Shown: in pieces, positions 1 to 8,887 of the stretch | How the letters are laid out: every line of letters starts with the position of its first letter | Position numbering within the stretch: position 1 is the stretch's first letter | NCBI GenBank assembly: GCA_004293385.1 | Contig: RDYO01000018.1 | Span: forward strand, 1 to 15,824 | Direction: 5' to 3' | Origin: Verrucomicrobiota bacterium | GTDB taxonomy: Bacteria; Verrucomicrobiota; Verrucomicrobiia; Opitutales; UBA953 | DNA length: 15,824 nucleotides | Position numbers and translations under genes: made by a program | Notes under the pieces: model-generated | Told to the model about the DNA's origin: nothing | The model's database searches: none | The model's input: the letters and a program-made list of their open reading frames with translations, nothing else

Positions 1-523
1 CACCGGCAGCTCAGGATTGCCCGCGACGATCGGGGCGTTGGCGAGCGGCGGGAAGACGGGCGGCAGACCGAGACCGGTCGGCTGGTGGCAGGCGATGCAG
101 GTGCGTGCGTAGACGGCGGCGCCACGCTTCAACTGCTCGTCGGAAGCCTTGACGAAGACGTTCGACGAAGCGACGGGGGAGGCCGGAGCGGCGGCCGGAG
201 CCGGCGCGGGGCCCGCGGCGGCCTGGAGCTTGGCGACAACCTTCGGGTCCTGGGCGACGAGGGCGACGGCATCCTTGAGCGGGATACGGAAAGAACCGTC
301 GGCGTTGCGGGCGGGCTCGGTGAGGAGGGCCTGCGCCTTCTTGGCGTTCTCGGCGCGCAGGTCCTTCTGGGCCTGACGGCGGAGCGCGTCCTCGCTCGGC
401 CCCTGACGGAGCGCGAGGTAGGAGTAGCCGGTCACGATCAAACCGGCGGCGACGAGGGAGACCGCGCCGAGCCAGACGGCGATCTGGCCGGGGATCAGCG
501 GGCGATTCCCGGAAGAAGAATGA

Positions 524-531
<8 letters not shown>
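1..531 (-). CDS. Membrane-anchored class I cytochrome c (partial, 3' end outside window)
   Basis: The frame is open from an ATG at 531 to the left edge, giving 177 codons with no stop. Residues 1-15 are polar. Residues 16-41 form one hydrophobic helix, an uncleaved anchor with the rest presumably periplasmic. An Ala/Pro-rich linker spans about 104-122, and a cytochrome c domain begins near 127 with the heme motif CIACH at 145-149, followed by GLGLPPVFPPLAN. The distal Met ligand would lie beyond the edge. The start overlaps the end of actF by 8 nt (ATGAGTGA), which implies translational coupling and membership in the act operon. Inferred role: electron carrier between alternative complex III and a terminal oxidase. 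It is not a normal CoxB: it has only one N-terminal helix, and no copper-A region is visible in this part. An oxidase-subunit fusion in the missing part cannot be excluded. Confidence 0.8.
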
Positions 532-1795
<1,264 letters not shown>

Positions 1796-1802
1796 GGACG
1801 AA

Positions 1803-2516
1803 TTACTTGATTTGGGCCTTCACGGCGGCGGGGGCGAGTTCGGGCGGGCAGTTCTGGGAGAGCTGCAGGGCGCGCAGGTAGGCCACGACGGCCCAGCGCT
1901 CCTCGGGGGAGAGCTTGTCGCCGTAACCCATCATGGTGTTCTTGCCGTTGGTGATGACGTCGTAGATCTGGCCGTTCGGGTAGGCGCGGATGAGCGGCGT
2001 CTGGAGGTTGGCGATCGTCACGATGGCGACGTCGCCTTCGAGGGCGGAGCGCACCTTCATGATGCCGTTACCGTCGGCGGCGTCGCCGTGGCAGACGGCG
2101 CAGTAGACCTGATACTTAGCCTGGCCGAGGGCGAGCACGGAGGCGTCGACCGCGTAAGGCTGCGGCTGGCCCTTCGTGAGCTTCAGCGACTGCGTCGGGA
2201 AGCCCGCGAGGAAGGAGCCCTTGGCGTCCTTGCCGGTGACGAACGACGGGTTGAGGGATTCGGCGCGACGGTAGTCGGCGGAGAAGACCTTGAGGGGCTC
2301 GAGGCCGTTGCCGCGGGCGACGGTGCCGGCGACGGGCGGACGCGAGTCACGGCCGTCGGCGAAGAACTTGTTCTCCCCCTGGGCCTTGTACTTGTTCTGA
2401 TAGTCCATGTCGTCGAAGACATAGACCGGGGTGTCCTTGGACACCTTGCCCTGGAAGCCGAGGAAGCTGATCGTGGCGACGACCGCGACGGCGAGGAATG
2501 CGAGGTAACGGGTCAT
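1803..2516 (-). CDS. actE: Alternative complex III monoheme cytochrome c subunit ActE
   Basis: 237 residues from the ATG at 2516. The frame stays open upstream to an ATG at 2588, but those extra 24 residues overlap actD and are Ser/Arg-rich shadow sequence, whereas MTRYLAFLAVAVV gives a proper N-terminal export/anchor helix (residues 4-21). The family segment with DGR and RPPVAGTVARG is at about 54-69. The single heme motif CAVCH is at 139-143, and the likely distal Met is in MMGYG at 195-199, followed by the C-terminal cytochrome helix (PEERWAVVAYLRAL). In ACIII this heme takes electrons from ActA and passes them to the oxidase or a soluble acceptor. The ATG lies 10 nt after the actD stop, in a C-run without a Shine-Dalgarno site. 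There is no cysteine near the end of the N-terminal helix, so no lipoprotein processing is predicted. Confidence 0.92.
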   Translation of the reverse strand: MTRYLAFLAVAVVATISFLGFQGKVSKDTPVYVFDDMDYQNKYKAQGENKFFADGRDSRPPVAGTVARGNGLEPLKVFSADYRRAESLNPSFVTGKDAKGSFLAGFPTQSLKLTKGQPQPYAVDASVLALGQAKYQVYCAVCHGDAADGNGIMKVRSALEGDVAIVTIANLQTPLIRAYPNGQIYDVITNGKNTMMGYGDKLSPEERWAVVAYLRALQLSQNCPPELAPAAVKAQIK

Positions 2517-2526
2517 GGGGGGCGGA

Positions 2527-3069
2527 TTAGTCGCGGATGACGGTGATCTCCTGGCCGCCGAGCGACTGGAGGAAGTTGCGCGACTCATCGAGATGGAACT
2601 GCGGGTCGCGGGCCTCGAGGACGATCATGAACGTGTCATCGGACACGCGCGCGAAGTTCGGGAGTTCGAACAACGGATGATTGTGACGCGGGAGGCGGTT
2701 GAAGATGAACTGGCCGAAGAAGGTGCCGAAGGCGGCGAACAGGATCGTGCACTCGTAGAGCACCGGGAACGGGAAGATCACGCTCCAGTAGGGCTTGCCG
2801 CCGACGATCAGCGGGTAGTCGTACGAGTTCATGTACCAGGTGAGGAGGCAGCCGGTGATGAAGCCGGTGACGCCGCCCAGCAGGGTCAGGCGCGGCACGG
2901 GGGAGCGCGGCAGGCCCATGGCCTGGTCCATGCCGTGGATCGGGAAAGGCGTGTGCACGTCCCAGTTCTTCCAGCCGGCGTCGCGCACCTTCTCGGCGGC
3001 GTGGAACACGTCGGAGACCTTGCGGAAAGTGCAGGCCACGCCGTGGATGCGTTCGTTGCGTTCGTTCAT
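2527..3069 (-). CDS. actD: Alternative complex III subunit ActD (DUF3341 family)
   Basis: 180 residues, the normal size for ActD. A soluble N-terminal part contains the conserved-looking segment DVHTPFPIHGMDQAMGLPRS at 37-56. Two transmembrane helices follow at about 61-80 and 100-122, then a soluble C-terminal tail ending QEITVIRD. ActD is a cofactor-free accessory subunit of ACIII that packs against the ActC membrane core; its exact role is unsettled. The ATG at 3069 follows the actC stop by 19 nt. The stop (TAA, 2527-2529) precedes the actE ATG by 10 nt. The upstream leader (GCCGCCCCCCGAC) has no Shine-Dalgarno sequence, so re-initiation after actC is likely. Confidence 0.92.
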   Translation of the reverse strand: MNERNERIHGVACTFRKVSDVFHAAEKVRDAGWKNWDVHTPFPIHGMDQAMGLPRSPVPRLTLLGGVTGFITGCLLTWYMNSYDYPLIVGGKPYWSVIFPFPVLYECTILFAAFGTFFGQFIFNRLPRHNHPLFELPNFARVSDDTFMIVLEARDPQFHLDESRNFLQSLGGQEITVIRD

Positions 3070-3088
3070 GGTCGGGGGGCGGCGAGGA

Positions 3089-4498
3089 TCAGTGGGCGTG
3101 GGGGTCGGCCTGCGGCGCGACCATCTTCACCTCGGCCATGGGGAGCAGAGGCAGGAAGCGCACGAACAGGAGGAAGAGGACGGAGAAGAAGCCGAAGGTG
3201 CCGAAGAAGGTGAAGATATCCACGATCGTCGGGGAGTAGTAACCCCAGCTGGACGGCAGGTAGTCGTTGGCGAGCGAGGTGATGGTGATCACGAAGCGCT
3301 CGAACCACATGCCGACGTTGACGAAGAGGCAGATGATCCAGACGAGGGAGTGGTTCTCGCGGACCTTCTTGAACCAGAAGAGCTGCGGGGTGATCACGTT
3401 GCAGGACACCATGATCCAGTAGGCCCAGGCGTACTGGCCGAAGGCGCGGTTCACGAAGGCGAACTTCTCGAAGGAGTTGCCCGAGTAGGCCGCGATGAAG
3501 AACTCGGTGGCGTACGCGTAGCCGACCATCGTGCCGGTGGCCAAGATGATCTTACACATGTTGTCGATGTGGTACTGGTTGATGACGTCGTGCAGGCGGT
3601 AGATCGCGCGCAGCGGGAGCATCAGGGTGAGCACCATCGCGAAGCCGGAGAAGATGGCGCCGGCGACGAAGTACGGGGGGAAGATGGTCGTGTGCCAGCC
3701 GGGGACGTTCGAGACGGCGAAGTCGAACGAGACGATGGTGTGCACGGAGAGCACGAGCGGGGTCGAGAGGCCGGCGAGGAGCAGGTAAGCCATCTCGAAG
3801 TTGGACCACTGGCGGTTGCCGCCGCGCCAGCCCATGGCGAGGACGCTGTAGAAGGCCTTGCGCCACCAGGTGGTCGCGCGGTCGCGGATCGTGCCGAGGT
3901 CCGGGATCATGCCCATGTACCAGAACAGCGTCGAGACGGTGAAGTAGGTGGAGACCGCGAAGACGTCCCACTCGAGCGGGGAACGGAACTGAGGCCAGAT
4001 GCCGTTCTGATTAGGCAGGGGCAGGAGCCACCAGCCGAACCAGACACGACCGACGTGGAAGAGCGGGAACAGACCGGCGCAGCAGACCGCGAAGATGGTC
4101 ATGGCCTCGGCGGCGCGGTTGATGGACGTGCGCCACTTCTGGCGGAGGAGGCAGAGGATCGCCGAGATCAGCGTGCCGGCGTGGCCGATGCCGACCCAGA
4201 ACACGAAGTTGACGATGGCCCAACCCCAGCCCACGGGCGAACGCAGGCCCCAGGTGCCGGTGCCGGTCGCGACGAGGTAGCCGAGGCCGATGAACGTGAA
4301 CGACGCGACGAAGAGCGCGACGCCGAACATGATCTTCCACCAGAGCGGGGTCTCTTCTTCGACGATGCCGCAGACCTTGTCGGTGATCCAGTGGAAGCCG
4401 CGGTTGTTGAGGATCAGCGGCGAGCGCGGAAGCTCGGCTGGGCGAACCTTATCGAGGATCGCGGGGCGCTCCGAAGAGCTGTCGTGGGCGTGAGCCAT
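3089..4498 (-). CDS. actC: Alternative complex III quinol-binding membrane subunit ActC (NrfD family)
   Basis: 469 residues with about ten transmembrane helices, typical of NrfD/PsrC-type ActC. A cytoplasmic N-terminus of about 45 residues (containing RPAELPRSPLILN) leads into helices that start near WWKIMFGVALFVASF. Family-like features are the WGWAIVNFVFWVGIGHAGTL segment in the second helix region and a Trp/Arg-rich loop near the MGMIPDLG stretch. In ACIII structures ActC lies beneath the Fe-S domain of ActB and carries the proposed quinol oxidation site, so electrons pass from quinol to ActB. The ATG at 4498 is 22 nt after the actB stop. There is no Shine-Dalgarno motif upstream (CCTTCGTCCC before ATG). 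The C-terminus is His-rich (APQADPHAH). Confidence 0.95.
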   Translation of the reverse strand: MAHAHDSSSERPAILDKVRPAELPRSPLILNNRGFHWITDKVCGIVEEETPLWWKIMFGVALFVASFTFIGLGYLVATGTGTWGLRSPVGWGWAIVNFVFWVGIGHAGTLISAILCLLRQKWRTSINRAAEAMTIFAVCCAGLFPLFHVGRVWFGWWLLPLPNQNGIWPQFRSPLEWDVFAVSTYFTVSTLFWYMGMIPDLGTIRDRATTWWRKAFYSVLAMGWRGGNRQWSNFEMAYLLLAGLSTPLVLSVHTIVSFDFAVSNVPGWHTTIFPPYFVAGAIFSGFAMVLTLMLPLRAIYRLHDVINQYHIDNMCKIILATGTMVGYAYATEFFIAAYSGNSFEKFAFVNRAFGQYAWAYWIMVSCNVITPQLFWFKKVRENHSLVWIICLFVNVGMWFERFVITITSLANDYLPSSWGYYSPTIVDIFTFFGTFGFFSVLFLLFVRFLPLLPMAEVKMVAPQADPHAH

Positions 4499-4520
4499 GG
4501 GACGAAGGGTCGTTTAAGGA

Positions 4521-7500
4521 TTATTTGGCGTGAGGCTTCGCGCCGTGGGCGGAGCCATGAGCGGGAGCCGCGTGGGCGTCGCCGTGCGGGGCGCCGTGCG
4601 CTTCGCGACCGGCCATCTCGAGACGAGAGAGCGGGACGAGCTGGGCGCCCGGCATGCGGAGGTTGAGGTTGCGCAGCTTGGCCTGGTAGGTCGTGCGCGG
4701 GCGGGTGTTCAGGTAGGTCAGCGCGCCGTAGGAACGGCTCGAGGCCTTGGCCTTGGCGACGCGGGTCTTCGGGTCGGTGATGTCACCGAACTCGATCGCG
4801 CCGGCCGGGCAGGCCTGCTGGCAGGCGACCTTGATGGCGCCGTCGCGGACGTTGATGTCGGCCGAATTGCGGGCGCGGACCTTGGCCTGGATCTTGGCTT
4901 CCTGGATGCGCTGGACGCAATAGGTGCACTTCTCCATGACGCCGCGCATACGCACGGAGACGTCGGGGTTCTTCTGGAGCTGCGGGAGGTCGGCCGGATC
5001 CTTGACGGTCTTCTCGGGTCCGAGGGGGCCTTCGTAGTAGTGGCCGTCGACGCGCTTGTTGAAGTCGAGGAAGTTGAAGCGACGGACCTTATACGGGCAG
5101 TTGTTCGCGCAGTAACGGGTGCCGATGCAACGGTTGTAGGCCATCGTGTTGAGGCCTTGGTCGTCGTGGACGGTGGCGTTGGCGGGGCAGACGGTCTCGC
5201 ACGGGGCGGTCTCGCAATGCTGGCAGGCGACGCCCATGAAGGTGACCTGCGGGTCTTCGGGGATGGCGTTGCCGGCGGCGGCGCGACCGTCGAAGAAGTA
5301 GCGGTCCAGGCGGATCCAGTGCATGTTGCGGCCCTTGAGCACCTGCTCGCGGCCGACGACGGGGATGTTGTTCTCGGACTGGCACGCGGTCACGCAGGCG
5401 TTGCAGCCGGTGCACGTGTTGAGGTCGATCGACATGCCCCACTGCTGGAGCGCGGGGAACTTGTCTTCGTGACCCTGCCAGGCGGCGACGTTCGGGGCGA
5501 CGGAGTGAGCCGGGTGCTCGTAGGCGGAATTACCACGCGGGGTGGTGATGGCCTTCTGGGCGGGCGACATGTTGCCGTCCTTGCCGTAGACAGCCGGAGC
5601 GTGGCCATCGATGCCGAGCTTGGCGAAATTCTCGTTCTTCTTGAGGTCCTCGACATTGCCTTCGCGGATGATGTCGCGGCCTTCCATCGACCAGTGGTCC
5701 TGCATGTTGCAGACGGCGACGGTGGCGTCGGAAAGCGTGAACTTGGCGCCCGTGCGGACGGCGGGTTCGGCGGCGGTGACGAGCGGATAGGCGTTGAAAC
5801 CGTTACCCGTGACGCGACCGGCGAGGCGTTCGTCGACGCGCGTGGCGACGCGACCGGCGACGCGGCGGCCGAAGCCGAGCTGGAGGCCGATGGTGTGGTC
5901 GGCCATGCCGGGCATGATGAAGACCGGTCCGGTCACGGACTTGCCGCCCACGGTGACGGTGGCGACGCGGCAGATCAGGCGGCCGTCGACGAGCTGGTTG
6001 ATGTTACGGTTGAGCGCGCCGATCTTGTTGATGAACATCGCGTCCGGCTCGATGGCCAGCTTCGCGGCGAACTTCGGACTGACGAGGATGACGTTTTCCC
6101 AGACGGTCTTGGACATGGGATCCGGAGCCTCGGCGAGCCAGCCGTTGTTGGCCTGGAGGCCGTCACCGGAGTGGACGCTGGGGAGGAGACGGACTTCGAG
6201 CGCGTCGAAGGAAAGGGCCGGAGCGGAGAAGGCCTTGATCTGGGCGACGCCCGCGGCGGGCTTGGCGAGGGCGAAGCCGGTGCCGGCGAGCACGCCTTCG
6301 GCGAGCCAGGCGGCGAAGGCTTCATCGGAAGCGTTCTTCGAGAGCGAGTTGAAGGTCTCGCGGACGAGGGCGTGCGCATCCTTGTCGGAACCGGCGAAGG
6401 GCGCGAGGACGTCGAGCTCGGTGACCGTCGCGAACAGCGGGTCGATCATCGGCTGCACCGGCACGTAGGCGCCGTCGAGCGTGCGGCCGTCGGACCAGCT
6501 CTCGAGGTAATGCGAGGAGGCGAGGAAGGTACCGGCGGCGGCCTTCACGGCGGCCGAGGTCTCATCGAAGGACGGACCGTGGTAACCGAGGCGGACGACC
6601 TTCTTCGCGGCCTGGATGGCGGCGCTGAAGTTCACGTCGGCCGGCGCGTCGTAGACGGGGTTGCCGCCGAGGATGACGAGGGTCTTGGCCGGCTGGGCGA
6701 CGAGCGCGGAGATCGTCAGCGCGGCGGGAGCCGGAGCGGCGACGTACTTGACGGCGGCGGCGAGGGCCTGGTTCGCGAGGAAGACGGCGCGATGCGCGTC
6801 GGCGGAAAGATGATCGCCGGCGACGATGAGGGCTTCACCCTTGGCGGCCTTGACGAGGTCGGCCACGCATTCGGTGACCCACTTGGCGTCGACGTTGATG
6901 CCCGAGACCTTGCCCTTGAGGGCGGCGGCGTCGGCGGAACCCTTCTGCGCGAGGACTTCGGCGGCGAAGAGGATCGCGAGGCCGGAGATGTGCGAGGACG
7001 AGGCGCGGAGGCGGTGGTCGGCGGCGGCGCCGGTCAGCGAGAAGACGGATTCGACGACGTAGAGGCGCGTCATCTTCTCGGCTTCGGCGGCCGTGTCGGC
7101 GCGACGGGCGGAGGAGTAGGCGCGGGTGTCTTCGACGGTGGCGTCATGGGCGCCGAGGAAGTCGCGGTCGAGGCTCAGCACGCGGCGGGCCTTGGCGTAA
7201 TCAGGGAGCGCGCGGGCGCCGAGGACGGCGTCGGCGCGGTTCTGCGCGACCGGGGTGTACTCGACCCAGCGGGCCTGCGGGTAGGCGGCCTTGAGCGAGG
7301 CGACGAGGCGGGCGCGCGTGGGCGAAGTGGACGGACGGGCGAGGAAGGCGAGACCGGCGCCGGCGTCAGCCTTGGCGTCGGCGGCGAGACCGCGGAGGAA
7401 AGCGCGGGCGGCGGCGACGGAGAGCACGGAACCGTCGGCGGCGAGGGAAGCCTGCGCGCGGTCCGGATCGTACATGTCGAGCACGCTGGCCTGGGCGAAC

Positions 7501-7919
7501 TTCGAGGAAGCGCCGCCGTTGGCGCGGTGGCTCGGGTTGCCTTCGATCTTGGTCGGGCGGTGCTGGTGCGTCTCGACGAGGATCGGCTGGTTGGCGAACT
7601 CGCCGGGGAAGGACGAAGCGTAGTACGTGGCGACTCCGGGGATGGTGTTCTCCGGCTGCTTGGCGTAAGGGAGCGTGTGATTGCGGGGCTCGCGGCAACC
7701 GGCGAGGCCGAGGCCGGCGAGACCGAACGAAGCGCCCATGAGCATCAGGAACTCACGGCGTTCGACGGAGGAGATGGCGGAGGCGCCGTCGAGGAACTCG
7801 CGCTCGGCGCGGGTGCGGAACTCGGGCGACTTGTTGCGCTCGTCGAGGCTGCGCCAGTAGGAGGGACCGGTCGGCTCGCCGGCCTGGGCCGCGGGGTGTT
7901 CAAAGACTTTCTTGCTCAT
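4521..7919 (-). CDS. actB: Alternative complex III subunit ActB: molybdopterin-like domain fused to Fe-S domain
   Basis: 1132 residues, full length for the fused ActB form. A long N-terminal region is followed by a twin-arginine-like RREFLMLMGAS (54-64) and a lipobox LAGC with Cys75, indicating Tat export with lipid anchoring. A large molybdopterin-oxidoreductase-like domain follows (about 85-800). In characterised ACIII this domain holds no Mo cofactor. The Fe-S domain (about 825-1050) has CTGCNACVTAC near 835, CQHCETAPCETVC near 902, CIGTRYCANNCP near 930, CTYC near 1000 and CQQACP near 1035. The Thr in CIGT removes one ligand, which fits the single [3Fe-4S] cluster beside three [4Fe-4S] clusters known for this family. 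The C-terminal 30 residues are His/Ala/Gly-rich. A 36-bp in-frame repeat lies near residue 695. The gene sits 18 nt after actA and 22 nt before actC. Confidence 0.96.
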   Translation of the reverse strand: MSKKVFEHPAAQAGEPTGPSYWRSLDERNKSPEFRTRAEREFLDGASAISSVERREFLMLMGASFGLAGLGLAGCREPRNHTLPYAKQPENTIPGVATYYASSFPGEFANQPILVETHQHRPTKIEGNPSHRANGGASSKFAQASVLDMYDPDRAQASLAADGSVLSVAAARAFLRGLAADAKADAGAGLAFLARPSTSPTRARLVASLKAAYPQARWVEYTPVAQNRADAVLGARALPDYAKARRVLSLDRDFLGAHDATVEDTRAYSSARRADTAAEAEKMTRLYVVESVFSLTGAAADHRLRASSSHISGLAILFAAEVLAQKGSADAAALKGKVSGINVDAKWVTECVADLVKAAKGEALIVAGDHLSADAHRAVFLANQALAAAVKYVAAPAPAALTISALVAQPAKTLVILGGNPVYDAPADVNFSAAIQAAKKVVRLGYHGPSFDETSAAVKAAAGTFLASSHYLESWSDGRTLDGAYVPVQPMIDPLFATVTELDVLAPFAGSDKDAHALVRETFNSLSKNASDEAFAAWLAEGVLAGTGFALAKPAAGVAQIKAFSAPALSFDALEVRLLPSVHSGDGLQANNGWLAEAPDPMSKTVWENVILVSPKFAAKLAIEPDAMFINKIGALNRNINQLVDGRLICRVATVTVGGKSVTGPVFIMPGMADHTIGLQLGFGRRVAGRVATRVDERLAGRVTGNGFNAYPLVTAAEPAVRTGAKFTLSDATVAVCNMQDHWSMEGRDIIREGNVEDLKKNENFAKLGIDGHAPAVYGKDGNMSPAQKAITTPRGNSAYEHPAHSVAPNVAAWQGHEDKFPALQQWGMSIDLNTCTGCNACVTACQSENNIPVVGREQVLKGRNMHWIRLDRYFFDGRAAAGNAIPEDPQVTFMGVACQHCETAPCETVCPANATVHDDQGLNTMAYNRCIGTRYCANNCPYKVRRFNFLDFNKRVDGHYYEGPLGPEKTVKDPADLPQLQKNPDVSVRMRGVMEKCTYCVQRIQEAKIQAKVRARNSADINVRDGAIKVACQQACPAGAIEFGDITDPKTRVAKAKASSRSYGALTYLNTRPRTTYQAKLRNLNLRMPGAQLVPLSRLEMAGREAHGAPHGDAHAAPAHGSAHGAKPHAK
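5811..5860. repeat. 14-bp direct repeat with 36-bp period inside actB
   Basis: GACGCGACCGGCGA occurs at 5811-5824 and again at 5847-5860, exactly 36 bp (12 codons) apart and in frame. In the protein this gives AGRVATRVDERL followed by AGRVTGNGFNAY, so AGRV is repeated 12 residues apart in an unusually Arg-rich stretch. It looks like a local in-frame duplication; chance in GC-rich coding sequence is possible. Confidence 0.5.
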
Positions 7920-7937
7920 CGGAAAAGGCGTGGGGGA

Positions 7938-8639
7938 TTAGCGGTGGCAGCCCGAGCAGCTCTGGGGCGGATTGACCTTCCAGTCGTGCACGAACTTCGT
8001 GCCGTCGGCGGTCTGTTGGGCGGGCGAAGCGGCCTTGTAGGCGAGGTCGGTGACCTTGTCGACGGGGCGCAGGACCTGCTCGGGATTGCGGTGGCAATCG
8101 AGGCAGAAGGACATGTTGAGGGACTTCTGCTGGCCGACGACGACCTGCTGGTCGATGCGACCGTGGCACTCGACGCAGCTGACGCCGCGGTTCACGTGCA
8201 CGGCGTGGTTGAAGTAGACGTAGTCGGGCACCTTGTGCACCTTGACCCAGCGGATCGCTTCGCCGGTCTCCATGCTCTTCTTGACGAGCGCCAGCGCGGG
8301 GCTGTCGGTCTTCACCTGGCTGTGGCAGTTCCAGCAGGTGTTGGTCGTCGGCACGTTCGAGTGGCCCGACTTGTCCACGTAGTTGTGGCAATAGCGGCAA
8401 TCGAGACCGAGGACCGAATCAGGACCGGCGTGGAAGGAGTGGTCGAAGGCGACGGGCTGGTCCGGCGTGTATCCGACGTTCAGATACTTGTTGGTGGCGT
8501 ACTCGTTGACCGCGGCGGCCACGACCACGGCGGTGACCAGGAGGCAGACGAGGACCTGGAACGGGGCGGCGTTGATCGCCCGGGAGAAGAAGTTACCGCG
8601 GGGGGCCGGGCGGTTGAGGAATTCGAGGAGCTTGCGCAT
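7938..8639 (-). CDS. actA: Alternative complex III pentaheme cytochrome c subunit ActA
   Basis: 233 residues from the ATG at 8639. The frame is open to an ATG at 8747, but the 36 extra residues resemble no export signal, while MRKLLEFLNRPAPRGNFF leads directly into the single N-terminal membrane helix (about 27-46). Five heme motifs are present: CRYCH (81-85), CWNCH (102-106), CVECH (155-159), CLDCH (179-183) and CSGCH (228-232, two residues before the end). Extra histidines (for example in FDHSFH and FNHAVHVN) fit bis-His ligation. This is the expected five-heme ActA, a membrane-anchored periplasmic subunit that relays electrons from the ActB Fe-S chain toward ActE. It is the first gene of the operon, 18 nt upstream of actB. 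The leader just before the ATG (CCCTTCGTCTGAACGCG) has no Shine-Dalgarno site. Confidence 0.95.
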   Translation of the reverse strand: MRKLLEFLNRPAPRGNFFSRAINAAPFQVLVCLLVTAVVVAAAVNEYATNKYLNVGYTPDQPVAFDHSFHAGPDSVLGLDCRYCHNYVDKSGHSNVPTTNTCWNCHSQVKTDSPALALVKKSMETGEAIRWVKVHKVPDYVYFNHAVHVNRGVSCVECHGRIDQQVVVGQQKSLNMSFCLDCHRNPEQVLRPVDKVTDLAYKAASPAQQTADGTKFVHDWKVNPPQSCSGCHR

Positions 8640-8742
8640 CGCGTTCAGACGAAGGGATTGGCGGGTTTTTTGACCGAAGAAGCACGAAAGGCGGCAACCC
8701 TTCGCAATCCAAATTTGAGGGGTTTTAGTCGTTTTTCTATGG

Positions 8743-8786
8743 TTCACTGTGAATAGCGGCTATAGAAACCTGTGAACGGGATGTGA
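8743..8786. promoter_or_regulatory. Cluster of TGTGA repeats and short palindromes in the act leader
   Basis: On the plus strand TGTGA occurs at 8748-8752, 8771-8775 and 8782-8786. The start-to-start distances are 23 and 11 bp, about two turns and one turn of the helix. The first copy lies in the palindrome TTCAC-T-GTGAA (8743-8753), and ATAGC-G-GCTAT (8753-8763) follows directly. GTTCAC (8742-8747) and GTGAAC (8772-8777) form a further wider-spaced inverted pair. TGTGA resembles the half-site of CRP/FNR-family regulators, but here copies are mainly in direct orientation. The cluster sits at and just downstream of the promoter -10, a position suited to repression. The assignment is inference only. 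Confidence 0.3.
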
Positions 8787-8814
8787 TAATTTAGTTTAAG
8801 CAAATGAATGACAG
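8786..8814 (-). promoter_or_regulatory. Candidate sigma70-type promoter of the act operon
   Basis: On the minus strand CTGTCA (8814-8809; 4 of 6 to TTGACA) and AATTAT (8791-8786; 4 of 6 to TATAAT) are separated by exactly 17 nt inside the AT-rich intergenic block. Transcription would start near 8780, about 140 nt before the actA ATG. It is the best match I found upstream of actA, but 4/6 boxes in AT-rich DNA are not rare. Confidence 0.35.
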
Positions 8815-8825
8815 TTAGTTACAGA

Positions 8826-8844
8826 GTTTAGAACTATTCTAAAC
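8826..8844. promoter_or_regulatory. Perfect 19-bp palindrome, candidate operator upstream of the act promoter
   Basis: GTTTAGAA-CTA-TTCTAAAC has 8-bp perfect arms around a 3-bp spacer. It ends 11 bp upstream of the proposed -35 box, a usual place for an activator dimer. The symmetry and the small odd spacer are typical of dimeric regulator sites. I do not recognise the motif as belonging to a particular regulator family. Confidence 0.45.
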
Positions 8845-8887
8845 ACACACCCTCTCCCCTACCACCTCCTTGCTCAGTTCCAAACTA

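Noticed and set aside
8640..8747. Extended actA start at 8747.
   Set aside because: The added 36 residues contain no export signal and would displace the N-terminal anchor; the AT-rich leader character fits untranslated DNA.
4530..8756. A 1408-codon open frame on the plus strand opposite actB and actA, and other long plus-strand frames opposite actF, actC, pgk and gap.
   Set aside because: The translations are Gly/Ala/Val/Glu/Asp/Arg-rich without domains, as expected opposite GC-rich genes whose third positions are mostly G or C. The minus-strand genes are unambiguous.
8862..8871. Perfect AGGAGG on the minus strand in the tpiA-act intergenic region, suggesting a small gene.
   Set aside because: The downstream frame beginning GTG TGT GTT stops at once (TAG), and no other start at proper spacing opens a frame.
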